Of a DNA stretch of 64,000 nt, positions 63,853 through 64,000 are shown piece after piece (within the stretch, counting starts at the first letter, position 1; each line of letters begins with the position of its first letter). The stretch covers positions 26,347-90,346 of the forward strand of contig JAFIFB010000061.1 of the NCBI GenBank assembly GCA_020832285.1. The letters are read 5' to 3'. The notes beneath the pieces were generated by a model. The model worked only from the letters and a program-made list of their open reading frames with translations. It was not told the DNA's origin and searched no databases. The DNA is from Balneolaceae bacterium (lineage in GTDB: Bacteria; Bacteroidota; Rhodothermia; Balneolales; Balneolaceae). The position numbers were made by a program, and so were the translations under genes.

Positions 63853-64000
63853 TCAATCAAAAAGAGGAAACAGCTCAGAGGGTACATGTGCCTCATGCAT
63901 AATACTGTTCATTTCTTCAACAATATCAGGATGCTGATCCGCAATATTATTTTCTTCAGCGATATCATCGGCAAGGTTATAAAGTTCGATAGGTGAATTA
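63853..64000 (-). CDS. Sulfatase, C-terminal end only (runs off the window)
   Basis: The last 48 codons of a gene that begins beyond base 64000. The encoded end, SPIELYNLADDIAEENNIAD, then HPDIVEEMNSIMHEAHVPSE and LFPLFD, is the standard C-terminus of arylsulfatases (ELYNL motif and an HVPSELF ending). Its orientation matches the other sulfatases, so the locus continues to the right. Confidence 0.85.
   Translation of the reverse strand, partial: NSPIELYNLADDIAEENNIADQHPDIVEEMNSIMHEAHVPSELFPLFD

Overview
The window looks like chromosome of a marine or halophilic member of the Balneolaeota/Bacteroidota group (Balneola, Gracilimonas or Rhodohalobacter type). This is inferred from gene families, not from a search. 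The supporting signs are a short RpoD-type sigma factor, a fused 2-oxoglutarate dehydrogenase E1/succinyltransferase, a hybrid-type sensor with two-component propeller repeats, an OmpP1/FadL porin, many secreted sulfatases, moderate-to-low GC and few Shine-Dalgarno sites. No rRNA or tRNA gene was recognised.

Layout. 1-8 kb: a TPP riboswitch facing out of the left edge, a YfcC-type carrier, an unknown membrane protein, and a leftward housekeeping run (yidD, cysS, folE, aconitase). 8-12.7 kb: an accessory patch with a decayed IS200-type transposase, REP-like hairpins and a compact sugar-acid operon (37-codon ORF, GntP permease, DenD-like dehydrogenase, SDR). 12.7-18.8 kb: an AT-rich surface-polysaccharide patch (two glycosyltransferases, a PglF/CapD-like 4,6-dehydratase, a DegT aminotransferase). 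19-33 kb: universal stress protein, FadL-like porin, a low-complexity lipoprotein, a two-component pair, RpoD, and a deoB/GAF-protein/pepF run. 33-46 kb: the kgd-type fusion starting at TTG, FolE2 next to a PTPS-II-type enzyme, a tesA-ybbA-ybbP-like divergent set, an M20 peptidase, and a VOC/YqaE/SDR operon. 46.5-49.9 kb: a two-gene operon of a double-domain KaiC-like ATPase and a histidine kinase with a canonical LOV blue-light domain. 49.9-52.6 kb: a long AT-rich gene-poor stretch with two small unknown genes. 52.7 kb to the right edge: five complete S1-type sulfatases and the end of a sixth, plus a secreted beta-propeller glycosidase-like protein.

How it fits together. The right 11 kb is a degradation locus for a sulfated polysaccharide, with signal peptides or lipoboxes placing the enzymes outside the cytoplasm. 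Its spacers carry a pair of MITE-like elements, a short dispersed repeat and an 11-copy heptamer directly upstream of one sulfatase. The KaiC-LOV kinase operon is the most interesting system here: its layout suggests light-input signalling built around a KaiC homologue with no KaiA or KaiB gene in view. Pterin metabolism is also notable, with both GTP cyclohydrolase types and a PTPS carrying the biopterin-type motif within 35 kb.
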